Assembly: GCA_963778025.1 (NCBI GenBank)
Contig: CAVZTA010000017.1
Span: forward strand, 1-64,000
Direction of reading: 5' to 3'
Length of the DNA: 64,000 nt
Source: CAVZTA01 sp963778025
GTDB lineage: Bacteria > Chloroflexota > Limnocylindria > Limnocylindrales > CSP1-4
Part shown: positions 18,103 to 26,657 of the stretch, in pieces
Layout of the letters: each line of letters starts with the position of its first letter
Numbering within the stretch: the first letter of the stretch is position 1
The notes under the pieces: generated by a model
The model's input: the letters and a program-made list of their open reading frames with translations, nothing else
Databases searched by the model: none
What the model was told of the DNA's origin: nothing
Translations under genes and position numbers: made by a program

Positions 18103-18779
18103 CCGGCCTCGTCCTGCAGACCCAGGCCGACGCGCCCGCCGGGCTGCTCGAGCACTGGGCGGCGCGGCGCGGGTTCGGGCTGGAGACATTCCGGGTCGAC
18201 GAGGACGCGGCGTGGCCGGATCCGCGGGCGTTCGAGTTCGTGGTGGCGCTCGGTTCGAGCGCGAGCGCCGCGGGCGGCGGGCCGCCGTGGGTGGATCGCG
18301 TGATCGAGTTCCTGCGCGCCGCCGACGCGGCGGACGTGCCCGTGCTCGGCATCTGCTTCGGCGCGCAGGCCCTGGCCGCCGCGCTGGGCGGCTGCGTGCA
18401 CAAGCTCGCCAGGCCTGAAGTCGGCTGGGTGACGGTGCGCTCCAACGATGACGAGCGGATTCCGTCCGGGCCGTGGCTGGCCTGGCACGAGGACGGCTTC
18501 ACGCTCCCGCCGCTGGGCTACGAGCTGGCGTCGAATGCGTTCGGTGTGCAGGCCTTCTGCCACTGCCGCCACCTCGGCGTGCAGTTCCATCCGGAGGTCG
18601 ACGCGGCGATCGTCTCCGACTGGGCGCGGTCGGATCACGCCGACCTCGTGCGCGCCGGCAAGACGGCGACGGACCTGAATCCCGCGCCCTACGCCGAGGC
18701 GGCCGCCCGCGGCGCCGGAGTCCTGTTCGACGGGTTCGCTGCTCGGGCCGGACTTGTGGCTGTAGCCTCAAGCCCGTGA
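18099..18779 (+). CDS. Class I glutamine amidotransferase-like protein
   Basis: A 226-residue GATase1-fold protein resembling GMP-synthase-like amidotransferases. The nucleophile elbow is VLGICFGAQALA (Cys about residue 86) and the catalytic His lies in VQFHPEVD (about residue 165). With no synthase domain attached, it may hydrolyse gamma-glutamyl compounds or amidate a partner's product. Start GTG overlaps the sulfatase stop (GTGA); its stop overlaps the next start in the same way, giving a coupled three-gene unit. Confidence 0.8.
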   Translation: MTGLVLQTQADAPAGLLEHWAARRGFGLETFRVDEDAAWPDPRAFEFVVALGSSASAAGGGPPWVDRVIEFLRAADAADVPVLGICFGAQALAAALGGCVHKLARPEVGWVTVRSNDDERIPSGPWLAWHEDGFTLPPLGYELASNAFGVQAFCHCRHLGVQFHPEVDAAIVSDWARSDHADLVRAGKTATDLNPAPYAEAAARGAGVLFDGFAARAGLVAVASSP

Positions 18780-19153
18780 AGCACGAGCACACCCATCACG
18801 TCGCGGCGGATGCGGACAAGGTCTACGCCGCGCTTGCGGACATCCGCAACCTGCCGCAGTACGTGCCGCAGATGACGAAGGCCGAACCGCATGACGGCGA
18901 CAAGGTCACCGTCGAGGCGCGCTACGACGGCCACACCCAGCACGGTGAGGGGTGGTTCAAGACCGACGACGACAAGCGTCGGATCGAGTGGGGGTCCGAA
19001 GGCAGCGCCTACCACGGCTGGTTGCAGGTGGACCCGGACGAGGACGGCTCGCGCCTGACGCTGTTCGTCGCGACGGTGCACGGCGACGCGGCCGACCCCG
19101 AGGTCATGGGCACGCTCGACGCGATTCGCCGGCTCGTCGAAGCTGACGTCTAG
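18776..19153 (+). CDS. SRPBCC (polyketide cyclase/START-like) family protein
   Basis: A 125-residue START-like fold protein, which forms a hydrophobic ligand pocket. The N-terminus HTHHVAADADKVYAALADIRNLPQYVPQM is typical of SRPBCC proteins, and the C-terminus ends in the long helix TLDAIRRLVEA. The ligand is unknown. GTG at 18776 overlaps the preceding stop. A TAGCCT box 7 nt upstream suggests it may also have its own leaderless promoter. Confidence 0.75.
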   Translation: MKHEHTHHVAADADKVYAALADIRNLPQYVPQMTKAEPHDGDKVTVEARYDGHTQHGEGWFKTDDDKRRIEWGSEGSAYHGWLQVDPDEDGSRLTLFVATVHGDAADPEVMGTLDAIRRLVEADV

Positions 19154-19189
19154 CCCGTAGGGTCCGGTCGGGGCACTAACGTCGCCGGT

Positions 19190-19357
19190 GTGGCCAGCGA
19201 CGATCTCGCCGAAGCGCTCGAGCTGCGCGATGAGCTCCTCGTGGCCTGTCGCGAGGTGCTGTTGCAGGTCGGCACGCGCCAGTCGTCGTCGCTCGTAGCG
19301 GCCATCGACGCGCTGCTCGACCTCGACGACGAGGCCTCGCCGGGGTCGCAGCGTTGA
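19190..19357 (+). CDS. Small hypothetical protein, 55 residues
   Basis: GTG to TGA encodes a short acidic helical peptide (begins MASDDLAEALELRDELLVAC, ends DDEASPGSQR). A TAACGT box ends 7 nt before the GTG, the same leaderless pattern as the neighbours, and this is the main support for the gene. No known domain recognised. Confidence 0.45.
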   Translation: MASDDLAEALELRDELLVACREVLLQVGTRQSSSLVAAIDALLDLDDEASPGSQR

Positions 19358-19432
19358 CGTTCGCCCCCGTTCAGGGGGTTTGTTCACAACCCTTCGCAGA
19401 CGAATGCGCTATCGCGGGCGATACTGCGCCGC

Positions 19433-19777
19433 ATGTCAAAGTGGAATCCTGAAACCATTCACGCCGCCCTCGAGCCGATCGTGGCGGAGCTGGGCCGTTT
19501 CCCGAAGCGCGAAGAGCTCTCCGCGCGCGGCCTCGGTGGTCTGAGCACCGCGATGGGCAAGCACGGCGGTGTAGCGCAGTGGCGTACGCGCTTCGTCGTC
19601 ACCCCGGTCGCCGACGCGGTGGTCGTCGAGGTCGTCGAGTCCGTCGAGATCGCTCCGACCGTCGAGGTCACGCCGGAGGCCATCGCCGAGCGCGCGTACT
19701 TCATCGCCCTCGAGCAGCAGGGTGGCGACCCGTTCGAGCACTGGATCGCCGCCGAGCGCGAGCTCACCGCCGCCTGA
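19433..19777 (+). CDS. Hypothetical protein with homing-endonuclease-associated-type repeat and DUF2934-like end
   Basis: A 114-residue protein in two parts. Residues ~15-50 (ELGRFPKREELSARGLGGLSTAM, then KHGGVAQWR) resemble the DNA-binding repeat found beside homing endonucleases and in other actinobacterial proteins. The end (AERAYFIALEQQGGDPFEHWIAAERE) resembles DUF2934. A valine/glutamate-rich linker joins them. No catalytic residues are evident. A GATACT box lies 7 nt before the ATG. Possibly a small DNA-associated protein. Confidence 0.65.
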   Translation: MSKWNPETIHAALEPIVAELGRFPKREELSARGLGGLSTAMGKHGGVAQWRTRFVVTPVADAVVVEVVESVEIAPTVEVTPEAIAERAYFIALEQQGGDPFEHWIAAERELTAA

Positions 19778-19802
19778 GAAACCGCGTCTAGGGTGGGGCG
19801 CC

Positions 19803-20678
19803 GTGCTTGACGTCCCACCAGTTGTCCGCAGCAAGGCGCTCGCCATGGGCGCCGAGGACTGGCTCGCGAAGCTCCCCGCGTACGTGGAGGAGCTCGCGCA
19901 GCGCTGGAACCTGACGTTCGGCCGCGTCTTCGCGGACGCCACCGAGGCGTTCGTGGTCGAGGCCGGCGTCGACACCGTGCTGAAGGTCGGCCTCCCGACG
20001 GCGGAGCGCGCGTCCGAGCTCACGGTCCTGCGGCTCGCGGCCGGGGACGGGTGCGTGAAGCTGCTCGCCGCCGACGACGAGCTCGGGGCGATGCTCCTCG
20101 AACGGCTCGGCCGCACGTTGCACACGCTCGAGCTGCCCGTACAGCAGCGGCACGCGATCCTGGTCGACACCGCACAGCGTGTCTGGCGGCGCGCCCCGCG
20201 CGCCGCGCTGCCCAGCGGCGCGGACGGTGCCCGGAGCCTGGCGGCGTTCATCCCCGAGGCCTACGTCGCCGCCGGGCGCCCGTGCACGGAGCGCGCCATC
20301 GAGCACGCCCTGGCGTGTGCCGCCGCGCGTGAGGCGGCCCACGACGACGCACGGGCCGTGCTCGTCCACGGCGACGTTCACGAGTGGAACGTGCTCGAGG
20401 CCGCAGACGGCTGGAAGCTCGTCGATCCCGACGGGCTGCTCGCCGAACCCGAGTACGACCTCGGCGTGATCATGCGCGAGAACCCGGACGAGGACGACCT
20501 GCTCACGCGCGCGAGCTGGCTCGCCGCGCGGACCGGGCTCGATCCGGTCGCGATCTGGGAGTGGGGCGTCGCCCAACGCGTCTCGACCGGCCTGCTCGCC
20601 ACCCGCATCGGCCTGCAGCCCGTGGGCGCCCAGATGCTGGCCCGAGCCGACGAGGTCGCAGAATTATGGAACCCTTGA
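19803..20678 (+). CDS. Aminoglycoside/hydroxyurea-type phosphotransferase (APH family)
   Basis: A 291-residue kinase-fold protein close in pattern to streptomycin 6-phosphotransferase and hydroxyurea kinases. The catalytic loop is VLVHGDVHEWNVL (about residue 186-198) and the metal-binding segment LVDPDGLLAEPEYDLG. The physiological substrate may be a metabolite rather than an antibiotic. GTG at 19803 is preceded by TAGGGT 8 nt upstream; this start also fits the protein N-terminus. Confidence 0.8.
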   Translation: MLDVPPVVRSKALAMGAEDWLAKLPAYVEELAQRWNLTFGRVFADATEAFVVEAGVDTVLKVGLPTAERASELTVLRLAAGDGCVKLLAADDELGAMLLERLGRTLHTLELPVQQRHAILVDTAQRVWRRAPRAALPSGADGARSLAAFIPEAYVAAGRPCTERAIEHALACAAAREAAHDDARAVLVHGDVHEWNVLEAADGWKLVDPDGLLAEPEYDLGVIMRENPDEDDLLTRASWLAARTGLDPVAIWEWGVAQRVSTGLLATRIGLQPVGAQMLARADEVAELWNP

Positions 20679-20723
20679 GCTGATCTTCAGCAGGTTTTCG
20701 GGACCGCTGCCGATGATGGGTGC

Positions 20724-20810
20724 ATGACCTCCATCGCCGCCATGCTGATCCTGGGTGGTGCCGTCACGTTCTTCGCCATGATGGCGTGGGCGGGCCAGCA
20801 CCACTCCTAA
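20724..20810 (+). CDS. Membrane microprotein, 28 residues
   Basis: ATG to TAA encodes a single hydrophobic span (MTSIAAMLILGGAVTFFAMM) with a short polar tail WAGQHHS. Composition and length fit a one-helix inner-membrane protein. It lies in the gap between the phosphotransferase and the DEAD-box helicase; no family recognised. Confidence 0.45.
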   Translation: MTSIAAMLILGGAVTFFAMMAWAGQHHS

Positions 20811-20850
20811 CCCGAAGTAGGCCAAGCCGCCCGCTAGCGTAAGGGCGGCT

Positions 20851-22515
20851 TTGGCCGAAGAAGAAGACGCAGTCGCAACCACCTTCGCGGATCTCGGCCT
20901 TCGAGACGAGTTGCTCGGCGCCCTGACGCACCTCGGGTACGAGGAGCCGACGCCGATCCAGCGTGAAGCGATCACCCCGCTCATCGCGGGCCGAGACCTG
21001 TTGGGTCAAGCCGCCACCGGCACGGGCAAGACCGCCGCGTTCGCGCTGCCGATCCTGCAGCGGCTCGAGGAACAACGCCGGACGCAGGCGCCCGCCGCGC
21101 TGGTGCTCGTCCCGACGCGCGAGCTCGCGATGCAGGTCTCCGAGGCCATGCACAAGTACGGCCGCGGCCTGGGCGTGCGCGTCCTGCCCGTGTACGGCGG
21201 TCAGCCGATCCGGATGCAGCTGCGCGCGCTCGAGCGCGGGGTGGACGTCGTCGTGGCCACGCCCGGCCGCGCGATCGACCATCTCAACCGCGGCACGCTG
21301 AGCCTCGACGCGGTCGAGACCGTCGTCCTCGACGAGGCCGACGAGATGCTCGACATGGGCTTCGCCGAAGACCTCGAGTCGCTGCTGGAAGCGGTGCCCG
21401 ACGCGCGCCAGACGGTGCTGTTCTCGGCCACGATGCCGCCGCGCCTGAACGGGATCGTCAACCGGCACCTCAAGGAGCCGGAGCGGATCGAGATCAGCCG
21501 CGCCGACGTGGAGTCCGCGGCCGGGCGCGTGCGCCAGACGGCGTACATCGTCCCGCGCGCCAGCAAGCCGGCCGCGCTCGGCCGCATCCTGGACGTCGAG
21601 CAGCCCACCGCCGCGCTCGTGTTCTGCCGCACCCGCGACGAGGTCGACACGCTCACCGAGACGCTCAACGGCCGCGGCTACCGCGCCGAGGCCTTGCACG
21701 GCGGCATGACCCAGCAGCAGCGTGACCGCGTGATGGGCCGCCTGCGCTCCGGCAACGCCGACCTGCTGCTCGCCACCGACGTCGCCGCCCGTGGCCTGGA
21801 CATCGACACGCTCACCCACGTCGTCAACTACGACGTGCCGTCCTCGCCCGAGTCCTACGTGCACCGGATCGGCCGTGTGGGCCGCGCCGGCCGCGAGGGC
21901 GTCGCGATCACGCTCGCCCAGCCGCGCGAGCACCGCTACCTGAAGACGGTCGAGAAGATCACCAAGCAGCGGATCGCGTTCGAGAAGATCCCGACGGTCG
22001 CCGACCTGCGCGCGCGCCGGCTCGAGCTCACCCGCGCCGGCCTGGAGGAGTCGCTGCTCGAGGACGGCGATCTCGACCACTTCCGCGTGGTCGTGGAGAC
22101 GCTCGCCGAGAACTACGACCTGATGGACGTCGCCGCGGCCGCGGTCAAGCTCGCCCACGAAGCGGGCGGGGTCGCCGCCGACGAGGAGGAGATCCCGGAC
22201 GCCTCCCCGCCGCCCAAGGACCGCCCCACACGCGCGGCGAAGCCCGGCAAGCGCCCTGACGCGAACATGACCCGGATCTTCGTCGGCGCCGGCCGTGTCG
22301 CCGGTATCCGCCCCAAGGACCTCGTCGGGGCCATCACCAACGAGGCCGGCCTGCAGGGCCGCGACATCGGTGGGATCGAGATCGGCGATCGCTTCGCGCT
22401 CGTCGAGGTCCCGAGCGACGCCGCCGACCACGTGATCAGCGCGCTGCGGGGCACCACGATCAAGGGCAAGAAGGCGACGATCCGTCGCGAGCGCTTCACC
22501 CAGCCCCGCCGCTAG
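20851..22515 (+). CDS. deaD: DEAD-box ATP-dependent RNA helicase with DbpA RNA-binding domain
   Basis: A 554-residue RNA helicase of the CsdA/DeaD type, unwinding RNA in ribosome assembly and cold adaptation. Motifs in order: Q-motif TPIQREAI, Walker A ATGTGKTAA (about residue 55), PTRELA, TPGR, DEADEMLDMG (about 160), SAT, ARGLDID and HRIGRVGRAG (about 338). After a charged linker, residues ~472-548 form a DbpA-type RNA-binding domain (TRIFVGAGRVAGIRPKDLVG). Start TTG follows a TAGCGT box by 10 nt. The downstream HIT gene and a cold-shock gene are on the same strand. Confidence 0.93.
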   Translation: MAEEEDAVATTFADLGLRDELLGALTHLGYEEPTPIQREAITPLIAGRDLLGQAATGTGKTAAFALPILQRLEEQRRTQAPAALVLVPTRELAMQVSEAMHKYGRGLGVRVLPVYGGQPIRMQLRALERGVDVVVATPGRAIDHLNRGTLSLDAVETVVLDEADEMLDMGFAEDLESLLEAVPDARQTVLFSATMPPRLNGIVNRHLKEPERIEISRADVESAAGRVRQTAYIVPRASKPAALGRILDVEQPTAALVFCRTRDEVDTLTETLNGRGYRAEALHGGMTQQQRDRVMGRLRSGNADLLLATDVAARGLDIDTLTHVVNYDVPSSPESYVHRIGRVGRAGREGVAITLAQPREHRYLKTVEKITKQRIAFEKIPTVADLRARRLELTRAGLEESLLEDGDLDHFRVVVETLAENYDLMDVAAAAVKLAHEAGGVAADEEEIPDASPPPKDRPTRAAKPGKRPDANMTRIFVGAGRVAGIRPKDLVGAITNEAGLQGRDIGGIEIGDRFALVEVPSDAADHVISALRGTTIKGKKATIRRERFTQPRR

Positions 22516-22525
22516 GCTGCGGCGC

Positions 22526-22939
22526 ATGGCCGCTGATCCCGACTGCCTGTTCTGCAAGATCGTCGCGGGGCAGATCCCATCTACGCGCGTCTACGAGGAC
22601 GAGCGCACGATCGCCTTCATGGACATCAACCCGGGCACGCGCGGGCACCTGCTCGTGATCCCGCGCGAGCACGCGAAGGACCTGCTCGAGATCGACCCCG
22701 AAGATCTCGCCGCGTGCGCACGCACCGCGCAGAAGATGGCCCGAACGGCCAAGGAAAAGCTCGATGCCGACGGCATCAACCTGATCAACAGCTGCGGCTC
22801 CAAGGCTTGGCAGACAGTCTTTCACTTCCATGTCCACGTGATTCCGCGCTATGCCGGGGACCCGCTACGGCTGCCCTGGCAGCCCGCGCCGGGCGATCGT
22901 GACGAAATCGCACAAGCTGCAGACCTTCTGAGCGCGTAG
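22526..22939 (+). CDS. HIT family nucleotide hydrolase
   Basis: A 137-residue histidine-triad protein, hydrolysing nucleoside phosphoramidates or dinucleoside polyphosphates. CLFCKIVAGQIPS at the N-terminus and the triad in VFHFHVHVIPRY (about residues 98-109) are diagnostic. Start ATG lies 7 nt after TAGGCT and 11 nt after the helicase stop, so it seems to have its own leaderless promoter. Confidence 0.93.
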   Translation: MAADPDCLFCKIVAGQIPSTRVYEDERTIAFMDINPGTRGHLLVIPREHAKDLLEIDPEDLAACARTAQKMARTAKEKLDADGINLINSCGSKAWQTVFHFHVHVIPRYAGDPLRLPWQPAPGDRDEIAQAADLLSA

Positions 22940-22995
22940 CCATCTCCACACCCAGCCGGTGGAGAAGGCAGTTGCGCCGCCACTGCGCACCTGTA

Positions 22996-23023
22996 TAGCG
23001 TCTGCCCCGTTGGGGCCGGACGC
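22996..23023 (+). promoter_or_regulatory. Promoter-like box and hairpin in the cold-shock gene leader
   Basis: TAGCGT at 22996-23001 is a possible -10 box. A hairpin spans 22998-23023: arms GCGTC and GACGC, with an inner CCCC/GGGG stem and a GTT loop. If a -10 element is here, the cold-shock mRNA would carry a leader of roughly 80 nt, as cold-shock mRNAs often do; but box and hairpin overlap, so only one reading may be right. Confidence 0.3.
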
Positions 23024-23086
23024 ACCGACCGGTCGAAATGAGTGCGGCGTGGTTCGACGTCGAGCAGTAGTGAAGTGGGGTCATCT

Positions 23087-23290
23087 GTGGGCACCGGTAC
23101 GGTCAAGTGGTTCTCGGACGAGAAGGGCTTCGGCTTCATCACGCCCGACGGGGGTGGACGTGACCTCTTCGTCCACTTCTCAGGCATCACCGGCGACGGA
23201 TATCGGTCGCTGGCCGAAGGGGCCAAGGTCACCTTCGAGGAAGAGAACGGCGACAAGGGTCCGAAGGCGATCAACGTCGCAAAGCTCTAG
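23087..23290 (+). CDS. Cold-shock domain protein (CspA family)
   Basis: A 67-residue OB-fold nucleic-acid chaperone. RNP1 is KGFGFITPDGG and RNP2 DLFVHFSGI; the protein begins GTGTVKWFSDE as is normal for the family. I choose GTG at 23087 over the in-frame ATG 45 nt upstream because the upstream residues are not Csp-like. A GC-rich hairpin follows the stop. Confidence 0.93.
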   Translation: MGTGTVKWFSDEKGFGFITPDGGGRDLFVHFSGITGDGYRSLAEGAKVTFEEENGDKGPKAINVAKL

Positions 23291-23316
23291 GGCGATCGAA
23301 CGCCGGCAACGTGGAA

Positions 23317-23339
23317 CCGGGGGGAACCGCATCCCCCGG
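23317..23339 (+). terminator. Possible terminator hairpin after the cold-shock gene
   Basis: CCGGGGG and CCCCCGG form a perfect 7-bp stem around a 9-nt loop, 26 nt after the csp stop. There is no U-run, so termination is only suggested by position and stem strength. Confidence 0.35.
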
Positions 23340-23362
23340 GGCCTCGTCGTGTTGAATGGGGT

Positions 23363-24043
23363 GTGATGGCCCATCGGATGCTCTTGCTGGCCGCGGCGAC
23401 GGTCGCTGCCTCGCTGACCGTGTCTGCGCCCGCCTCGGGGAAGATCATCGAGGTCGGCCGCTCGGACGCCGCGCCGGCCTGCCCGGCCGCGCCTTGTCTC
23501 GCCGTGTCGCGCACGACCGGCTACCAGATCAAGGTCGGTGACGAACGCAACTCGTTCACCGTGCCCGAAGACGGGAAGATCGTCGCCTGGTCGATCAACC
23601 TCGGCCGGCCCACTGCCGAGCAGATCAAGTACTTCGACAAGAACCTCGGCGGCCAGGCTTCGGCGCGGCTGACCGTCCTGCGCCTGGGCAAGACGCTCTA
23701 CTCGCGCACGATCACGCAGAGCCCGGTGCAGAAGCTCGAGCCGTATTTCGGGCAGACCGTGCAGTTCCCCCTCGGCCGGGCACTCAACGTCAAAAAGGGA
23801 TATGTCATCGCTCTGACAATTCCGACCTGGGCGCCCGCGCTGACACCGCTGCTGACCGACCACAGCTCGTGGCGCGCGTCGCGGGCCAAGGGCAAGTGCA
23901 ACGACACCGGCCGGCAGACCGCCCAGCTGTCAGTGGACCTCGTCGCGCAGTACCGCTGCCTCTACAAGGCGCGGCTCACCTACAGCGCGACCCTCGTCAC
24001 CCGCCCGGCACCCACCCCTGAGGACGCCCGCGCCGGGACGTAG
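23363..24043 (+). CDS. Secreted hypothetical protein
   Basis: A 226-residue protein with an N-terminal signal sequence (HRMLLLAAATVAASLTVSAPASG) and no further membrane span; probably exported. The mature part contains four cysteines in two pairs (PACPAAPCL; KGKCNDTG and YRCLYKA) that could form disulfides, and a beta-rich stretch (KIVAWSINLGRP, SARLTVLRLG). No enzyme motif is seen. Start GTG at 23363 or ATG at 23366. The 3' end overlaps by 47 nt the convergent GGDEF/HD-GYP gene. Confidence 0.65.
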   Translation: MMAHRMLLLAAATVAASLTVSAPASGKIIEVGRSDAAPACPAAPCLAVSRTTGYQIKVGDERNSFTVPEDGKIVAWSINLGRPTAEQIKYFDKNLGGQASARLTVLRLGKTLYSRTITQSPVQKLEPYFGQTVQFPLGRALNVKKGYVIALTIPTWAPALTPLLTDHSSWRASRAKGKCNDTGRQTAQLSVDLVAQYRCLYKARLTYSATLVTRPAPTPEDARAGT

Positions 24044-26123
24044 GCTCCTTCGGTGGTGCCGCGGCGAGTTTGACGCCCGCGGCGCGGTCGGGCACCTGCG
24101 GCTTGTCGTGCCCGAGCAGGTCCAGCAGCGCGTCGATGACGTCCGGGTCGTACTTGTTGCCCGCGCCGGCGCGCAGCTCGGAGACGGCCTGCGCGGGGGT
24201 GAGGGCGGGACGGTACGGCCGCTCGGTCGTCATCGCCACCCACGCGTGGCAGGCGAGGATCACGCGCGAGCCGACCGGGATGCGGGTGCGCTCGAGCCCG
24301 TCCGGATATCCGGTGCCGTTCCAGTGCTCGTGCTCGTGGCGGACGATCGGCGCGAGCTCGGCGAGCTCCTTCGTGCGCGCGAGGATGCGCTCACCGACGA
24401 TCGGGTGCTCGGACATGACCTCCCACTCCTCGCGGGTGAGCGGGCCGTCCTTCTCCAGGACCTCTGCGGGGATCGCGAGCTTGCCGACGTCGTGCAGGAG
24501 GGCGGCGTGCGCGATCCGCTCGACCTGCACGGATTCGAGGCCGAGCATCATCGAGACGCCGCGGGCGAGCCGCACGAGCTCCTGCGTGTGGTCCTGCGTG
24601 TAGTGGTCGCGCTCCTCGATCGCGGCCGCGAGCGCTTGGACGGCGGCGGGGGAGCCGGAGCCCGAGTGCAGCAGTGCGAGCTCACGCTCGACCTCGGGGT
24701 TGGCCACCGCGACACGGCCCTTGCCGGTGCGCTTGGCGAGCATCAGCGCGCGGTCGGCCTGCTCGAGCAGGCCGTCGGCGTCGAGCCCGTCGTGCCAGGC
24801 GGCGACGCCCATCGAGCACTTGCCGCCGATCGCGTCCCGGCAGCGCTCGGCGACGGCCGCCGTGACCGCTTCGTCGGAGCCCGGCAGCAGGAGCACGAAC
24901 TCGTCGCCGCCGTAGCGGGCGACCTGGTCGTACGGGCGCAGCTCGCCCTGCAGCGCGCGGGCCACCTTGCGCAGCAGCTCGTCACCGGCCGCGTGGCCGT
25001 GGGTGTCGTTGACGCCCTTGAAGTCGTCGAGGTCGAGGATCACGGCGCCGAGCGGATGCCCGTCACGGCGCGCGCGGGCGATCTCCTCGCGGATGCGCAG
25101 CTGCATCGCGCCGTGGTTGAGGACGCCCGTGAGCGCGTCGGTGCGGGCGACGTGCTGGACGTGCTCGAACGCCTCGGCGTTGCGGCAGGAGACGGCGGCG
25201 AGGCCGGCGATCGCCTCGAGCGTGCGCAGGTCCTCGTCGTGGACGTGGCGGCGGGTCGTCCACGCCACCTTGAGGGCGCCGCGCAGCTCGTCGTCCCAGG
25301 AGATGGGCACCGACATCGCGGTCAGCAGGTCGCCGACGCCAGGGTGCTCGAGTTTGCCGCTGAGCAGCTGGTAGTCGGTACTGATGAACGCCTGGCCGGA
25401 CTCCAGCACGCGCCCCGCGGCGCCCTGGCCGCGGTCGATGCGCACCCCGACCCAACTGTCCGGGACGTTGTGGCCCGCGGTGGCGACGGCGCCGCCGTGT
25501 TCCTGGTCGACGAGGTAGACCCCGGACATGTCCGCGTTGAGCGCGAGCGCGGCTTCCTCCACGAGGGCGTCGAGGATCTCCTGCAGGTCCAGCGAGCGGC
25601 CGAGTGCGCGGGCGGCGCGGACGACGGCGCGGTCCTGCAGCGAGCCCGCCGCGCGGCGCTCGTCGGCTTCCAGGCGGGCGTAGCCGGCCGCCGCTTGGTC
25701 GGTCAGTAGCTGAGCAAGCTCGACCGCTTCCGGCGGGAGCTCGCGGCGGCTGTGCCAGCCGACGAACAGGACCTTGCGGACGCTGCCGCTCCAGGCCACC
25801 GGGACGAACAGGATGGAGGCGAGGCCGTGGTGCGCGGCGCGCCCGGGCACGATCGCGTCGCTGGTCAGCGCGTCGGGGACGGCGAACGCGACCCCGGTGC
25901 TCAGGACCCGGGCGGTGCCGGAGGGGCCGTCGCCGAAGCGCACGTACTCGTCTGCCCCTTGGCCCTCGTGGCCGGCGCCACCGCCGTCTTGGCTGATCTC
26001 GAGCACCCGGACGTGATCGGCGCCGAGGAGGGACTGGAAGGCGGTGTGAAGCGCAGCACCCAACGGCCCCGACGTGGTCGCCGAGGCAGCCTCATGGGCG
26101 ACGTTGGCGAGCGCGCTCGTCAC
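23997..26123 (-). CDS. GAF-GAF-GGDEF-HD-GYP cyclic-di-GMP signalling protein
   Basis: A 708-residue cytoplasmic sensor. Two GAF domains occupy residues ~15-155 and ~180-325. The GGDEF domain has an intact YGGDEF at about 401-406, preceded five residues earlier by the inhibitory-site pattern RPYD, so it should make c-di-GMP under feedback control. The C-terminal HD-GYP phosphodiesterase shows LLHDVGKLAIP (about 540), SEHPIVGERI and GTGYPDG (about 604). Having both synthesis and breakdown domains, its net activity cannot be predicted. No transmembrane segments. It stands alone, convergent with a secreted-protein gene. Confidence 0.9.
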   Translation of the reverse strand: MTSALANVAHEAASATTSGPLGAALHTAFQSLLGADHVRVLEISQDGGGAGHEGQGADEYVRFGDGPSGTARVLSTGVAFAVPDALTSDAIVPGRAAHHGLASILFVPVAWSGSVRKVLFVGWHSRRELPPEAVELAQLLTDQAAAGYARLEADERRAAGSLQDRAVVRAARALGRSLDLQEILDALVEEAALALNADMSGVYLVDQEHGGAVATAGHNVPDSWVGVRIDRGQGAAGRVLESGQAFISTDYQLLSGKLEHPGVGDLLTAMSVPISWDDELRGALKVAWTTRRHVHDEDLRTLEAIAGLAAVSCRNAEAFEHVQHVARTDALTGVLNHGAMQLRIREEIARARRDGHPLGAVILDLDDFKGVNDTHGHAAGDELLRKVARALQGELRPYDQVARYGGDEFVLLLPGSDEAVTAAVAERCRDAIGGKCSMGVAAWHDGLDADGLLEQADRALMLAKRTGKGRVAVANPEVERELALLHSGSGSPAAVQALAAAIEERDHYTQDHTQELVRLARGVSMMLGLESVQVERIAHAALLHDVGKLAIPAEVLEKDGPLTREEWEVMSEHPIVGERILARTKELAELAPIVRHEHEHWNGTGYPDGLERTRIPVGSRVILACHAWVAMTTERPYRPALTPAQAVSELRAGAGNKYDPDVIDALLDLLGHDKPQVPDRAAGVKLAAAPPKEPTSRRGRPQGWVPGG

Positions 26124-26253
26124 GTCACCGCGGATGTCCGTTGCACTGCGCAGGGTCTATGCCTTCCGTGACGGAGTAATCGGCCGGACCGCGCCGGAAC
26201 TTGAATGTCCGCCTCACCGCCTTGAGGGGGACGCGAGCTCCGCGAAGCGATCG

Positions 26254-26643
26254 CTAGCAGGCGCCGGGGTTCTCCGCGCAGTAGTCCTCGAACTGCTCCT
26301 GCGGCGAGCCCGCGGGTGGGGGCGTGTCGTTGGTGGCGTCGTCCGCCGGGGGCGCCTGCGTGCCGTCGCCGGTGCCGTCGTCGGTGCCGGTGTCGGGGGC
26401 GGCGGTCGCCTGAGGCTCAGCGGTGGCGTCCGCCGCGGCGCCGGCGTCCGGCGTCTCCGTGGCGTCGGCGGTCGCGGTCGGCGTCGGCGTGGCGACGCCC
26501 GCGAACCCGGTGCCCTCGCCCGGGACCTCCAGCTCCACCGGGCCTCCCGGCACCTCGCGATAGACGACCTCCGCTCCGCCGCAGCCGGCGACGGTCAGGA
26601 CCAGCACAGTGATGGCAGCGGCAAACCGCGGCGCGAGGCGCAT
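26254..26643 (-). CDS. Small threonine/alanine/proline-rich lipoprotein
   Basis: A 129-residue lipoprotein: signal MRLAPRFAAAITVLVLTVAG with lipobox VAGC, then a low-complexity linker rich in T, A, P and D (such as PTPTATADATETPDAG), and a short Cys-containing tail FEDYCAENPGAC. The disordered linker suggests a cell-surface stalk or spacer. ATG at 26643 is chosen because it gives a clean signal peptide. Upstream, the zinc-ribbon gene ends 14 bp away on the same strand. Confidence 0.7.
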   Translation of the reverse strand: MRLAPRFAAAITVLVLTVAGCGGAEVVYREVPGGPVELEVPGEGTGFAGVATPTPTATADATETPDAGAAADATAEPQATAAPDTGTDDGTGDGTQAPPADDATNDTPPPAGSPQEQFEDYCAENPGAC

Positions 26644-26657
26644 ACGGCGACCTCCTC

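Noticed and set aside
16813..18189. Open frame extending the sulfotransferase upstream by 459 codons
   Set aside because: The extension is antisense to the sulfatase and low-complexity; ATG 16812 begins exactly at the PAPS-binding N-terminus.
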